Positions 62,649 through 64,000 of a stretch of DNA of 64,000 nucleotides are shown here, piece after piece. The notes beneath the pieces are model-generated. The model was not told the DNA's origin, did no database searches, and saw only the letters and a list, made by a program, of their open reading frames with translations. Each line of letters begins with the position of its first letter. Position 1 is the first letter of the stretch. Source of the DNA: Thermodesulfovibrio sp. (GTDB lineage Bacteria > Nitrospirota > Thermodesulfovibrionia > Thermodesulfovibrionales > Thermodesulfovibrionaceae); NCBI GenBank assembly GCA_020725335.1, contig DYFF01000003.1:101526-165525 (forward strand), given 5' to 3'. The translations under genes and the position numbers were made by a program.

Positions 62649-63740
62649 TTAGTTTTTAAATTGACTTGCAATCTCAACTGCTTTTTTAGCATCAGGTGCC
62701 CAAAAGTCTGCACCTATTTGTTTATATATGTCGGGTAATAAATTAAAGGCTATGCCTCCTACAATGATTTTAGGTTTTGCAGTCTTAATATCTTTTACCT
62801 TTTTTATTAATTCAGCTGCTTTTTCGATGTTAAAAGGCATCGTCACTGAAATAGCAACTATCTTGGGATTAGTTTTATTGACAAGTTTGATTAAGTCCTG
62901 AACAGGAACATTAGCACCTAAATAATAGACATCCCACCCATTCATTTCAAGTAAATCTGCAACAATTCTTCCACCTAATTCATGATACTCGTTTGGTGAT
63001 GAACTCACCACTGCTTTTGCTTTCCTTTTTGTCTTCGGAAACTTACTATATATATTTGCCATTACTCTTCCTACAATTGCAGTTGCAAGATGTTCCTCTG
63101 CAACAGAAATCTTGCCAGTTTCCCATAGATTTCCAACATCATAAAGAGCAGGCTGGACGATTTTAAGATAGAAATTTTCAATATCTTCTAAGGATTTAAT
63201 AAATCTATTTGAAAAATTTACTGCTGAATCAAAATCAGCCTCTAAAAGAAAAGATAAAAATCTATCCTTTTTAGCTTTCCATTCTTCTTCAAGAGGTATT
63301 ACAAAACTACTTTGACTCTGGGAGAGTTCAATCATTATCGGATGTTTTTCTATCATCCAGTCATAGGTTTTATTTATTTCCTTAGCAAAATTTTTTTGAA
63401 GAAATTTATTTGTAGCTTTTTTCCACGTTTCTAACTCTATTGGGAAGTAATCATAGGAGAAATCATGATTATGATAAGATTTATAGACCCAAGGAATGAT
63501 TCTTACAAGCATTTCAAAAAGAGAATATTTAAAAACATTAATCATAAAATTTACATGATTTCTGTGGTTATCATACATCATCTGGAGAGGATTTCCGCCA
63601 ATCAATTTAATAATATCAGGTCTCTTAGACATCTCTTGATTAACAAAATCAAGCATAAGGTCTCTTTTTTCTTCATATTCTCTTGCTACTTCAGGGGAGA
63701 CAATTAGTTTTTCTTTTGCTTCTCTTATTAAATCATCCAT
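62649..63740 (-). CDS. CarH-like B12-binding sensor with novel N-terminal domain
   Basis: 363 aa from this ATG. An all-helical N-terminal region (to about 155) of unknown family is followed by a B12 cap domain containing W-x9-EH (LWETGKISVAEEHLAT). The cobalamin-binding Rossmann domain has ExHxxG (NEYHELGG), SVTMP and VGGIAFN. Wx9EH plus ExHxxG is the hallmark of adenosylcobalamin photoreceptors such as CarH. There is no DNA-binding domain; the gene is coupled to a PAS-GGDEF cyclase. The track's GTG start (63755) lies before the SD GGGAGGGG, so the ATG at 63740 is used. Confidence 0.85.
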   Translation of the reverse strand: MDDLIREAKEKLIVSPEVAREYEEKRDLMLDFVNQEMSKRPDIIKLIGGNPLQMMYDNHRNHVNFMINVFKYSLFEMLVRIIPWVYKSYHNHDFSYDYFPIELETWKKATNKFLQKNFAKEINKTYDWMIEKHPIMIELSQSQSSFVIPLEEEWKAKKDRFLSFLLEADFDSAVNFSNRFIKSLEDIENFYLKIVQPALYDVGNLWETGKISVAEEHLATAIVGRVMANIYSKFPKTKRKAKAVVSSSPNEYHELGGRIVADLLEMNGWDVYYLGANVPVQDLIKLVNKTNPKIVAISVTMPFNIEKAAELIKKVKDIKTAKPKIIVGGIAFNLLPDIYKQIGADFWAPDAKKAVEIASQFKN

Positions 63741-63777
63741 TTTATCCCCTCCCACAAATTTAAAATCTTGTAGTAAG

Positions 63778-63806
63778 ATTATATCAGAGAGAAATTATGC
63801 TTTCAA
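63778..63806 (-). promoter_or_regulatory. promoter of the B12 sensor-cyclase operon
   Basis: Minus strand TTGAAA (63806-63801), 17-nt spacer, perfect TATAAT (63783-63778). The -35 lies within the last codons of the 22-aa ORF. The leader is about 31 nt. Confidence 0.75.
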
Positions 63807-63863
63807 TATGTTACGTCTTTCCTCAAAATAAAATCTCTTTGAAATAGAATTAAACTTTCTCAT
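63795..63863 (-). CDS. 22-codon ORF with strong ribosome-binding site
   Basis: ATG preceded by AAGGAGG at 7-nt spacing. Encodes MRKFNSISKRFYFEERRNIL and KA, basic and short. It begins inside the last codons of the preceding partial gene, out of frame with it. The 28-nt repeat lies within it. The perfect SD is the best argument that it is translated; role unknown (leader peptide, small protein or coupling device). Confidence 0.4.
   Translation of the reverse strand: MRKFNSISKRFYFEERRNILKA
63811..63838. repeat. 28-nt dispersed repeat, copy 2
   Basis: TTACGTCTTTCCTCAAAATAAAATCTCT matches 36865-36892 at 26 of 28 positions. Here it is inside the 22-codon ORF, just upstream of the -35 of the B12-sensor operon. 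Confidence 0.6.
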
Positions 63864-64000
63864 AATTTAACCTCCTTAGTTTATTTTCATAAGAAACTGA
63901 TAAAGCCTCTGTCAATCTTTCTATCTCTTCACTTAGCCATACTATATCTATGGACTCTCTTAACTTTAAGAGTCTCTGTTTTTTCTCTTCAGAAATACAA
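63850..64000 (-). CDS. 3' end of an unknown gene, cut by window edge
   Basis: An open frame entering from the right edge ends with TAA at 63852-63850, about 49 visible codons. It is charged and heptad-like (EEKKQRLLKLRESIDIVWLS, then EEIERLTEALSVSYENKLRR), probably a C-terminal coiled coil. The 22-codon ORF starts within its last codons. Family cannot be told from this fragment. Confidence 0.6.
   Translation of the reverse strand, partial: CISEEKKQRLLKLRESIDIVWLSEEIERLTEALSVSYENKLRRLNYEKV

Noticed and set aside
1-64000. CRISPR arrays, insertion sequences, prophage or attachment sites
   Set aside because: No spaced direct-repeat array, transposase, integrase or phage gene is visible; the only repeats are the 36-bp coding repeat and the 28-nt pair.

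Overview
The window reads as chromosome of a low-GC, thermophilic, cytochrome-rich Gram-negative bacterium. A Nitrospirota member of the Thermodesulfovibrio type fits best. The grounds are a multiheme c-cytochrome locus with system II (ResB/ResC) maturation, a secretin-based MSHA-like pilus, a meso-DAP type MurE, a CobA-HemD fusion and very AT-rich intergenic DNA. The taxonomic call is inference; no 16S gene lies in the window. I see no phage, transposase, integrase or CRISPR array, so this is core chromosome with unusual regulatory and signalling genes between housekeeping operons.

Layout. 1-6.8 kb (minus): dcw cell-wall/division operon mraZ-rsmH-ftsL-ftsI-murE-murF-mraY (mraY cut by the window edge), with a perfect-hexamer promoter and a 10-bp-periodic MraZ-type operator. 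6.9-11.5 kb: bioF, then tsaD and resC-resB on minus. 11.6-15.3 kb (plus): thioredoxin-fold protein, 17-heme cytochrome, di-heme b-type membrane protein, tetraheme c3-like cytochrome, terminator, tRNA-Ser. 15.4-18.1 kb: Fe-S flavoprotein-like reductase and a CPA2 antiporter. 18.2-28.9 kb: MSHA-like type IV pilus cluster (two prepilins, TPR protein, PilM/N-, PilO- and PilP-like proteins, secretin, MshEN-type ATPase, PilC/GspF, ExeA-like ATPase) plus two small ORFs absent from the ORF track. 29-36.8 kb (plus): mtnA, polyprenyl synthase, surE, a flavoprotein, pcm, cobA-hemD, hemY. 37-48 kb (plus): pyrR-pyrB-pyrC-carA-carB-purH-[globin-PsiE fusion]-purD, then tRNA-Leu. 48.1-48.9 kb: frameshifted diguanylate cyclase behind a sigma-54 promoter. 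48.9-53.9 kb (minus): rimP-nusA-recG, a repeat lipoprotein, and a PA2779-like/TPR pair. 53.9-59.9 kb: a helicase-dead PriA, then mutS-coaE-ribF. 60-61.6 kb: a sigma-54 activator followed by a consensus sigma-54 promoter and a Lys-rich mini-protein. 61.6-64 kb (minus): a CarH-like B12-binding sensor coupled to a PAS-GGDEF cyclase, preceded by a 22-aa ORF and the 3' end of an unknown gene.

How it fits together. Two cyclic-di-GMP synthases and an MshEN-domain pilus ATPase suggest a c-di-GMP circuit acting on the pilus, with B12 (possibly light), sigma-54 and perhaps heme/gas inputs. Two consensus -24/-12 promoters, and a weaker one at the pilin, tie sigma-54 to it. A second theme is possible leaderless mRNA: the kef, mtnA, priA, TPR-lipoprotein and mutS genes each have a -10 box about 5-7 nt before the start codon. 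No promoter, operator or function here has been tested. Everything is read by eye from sequence and family knowledge.
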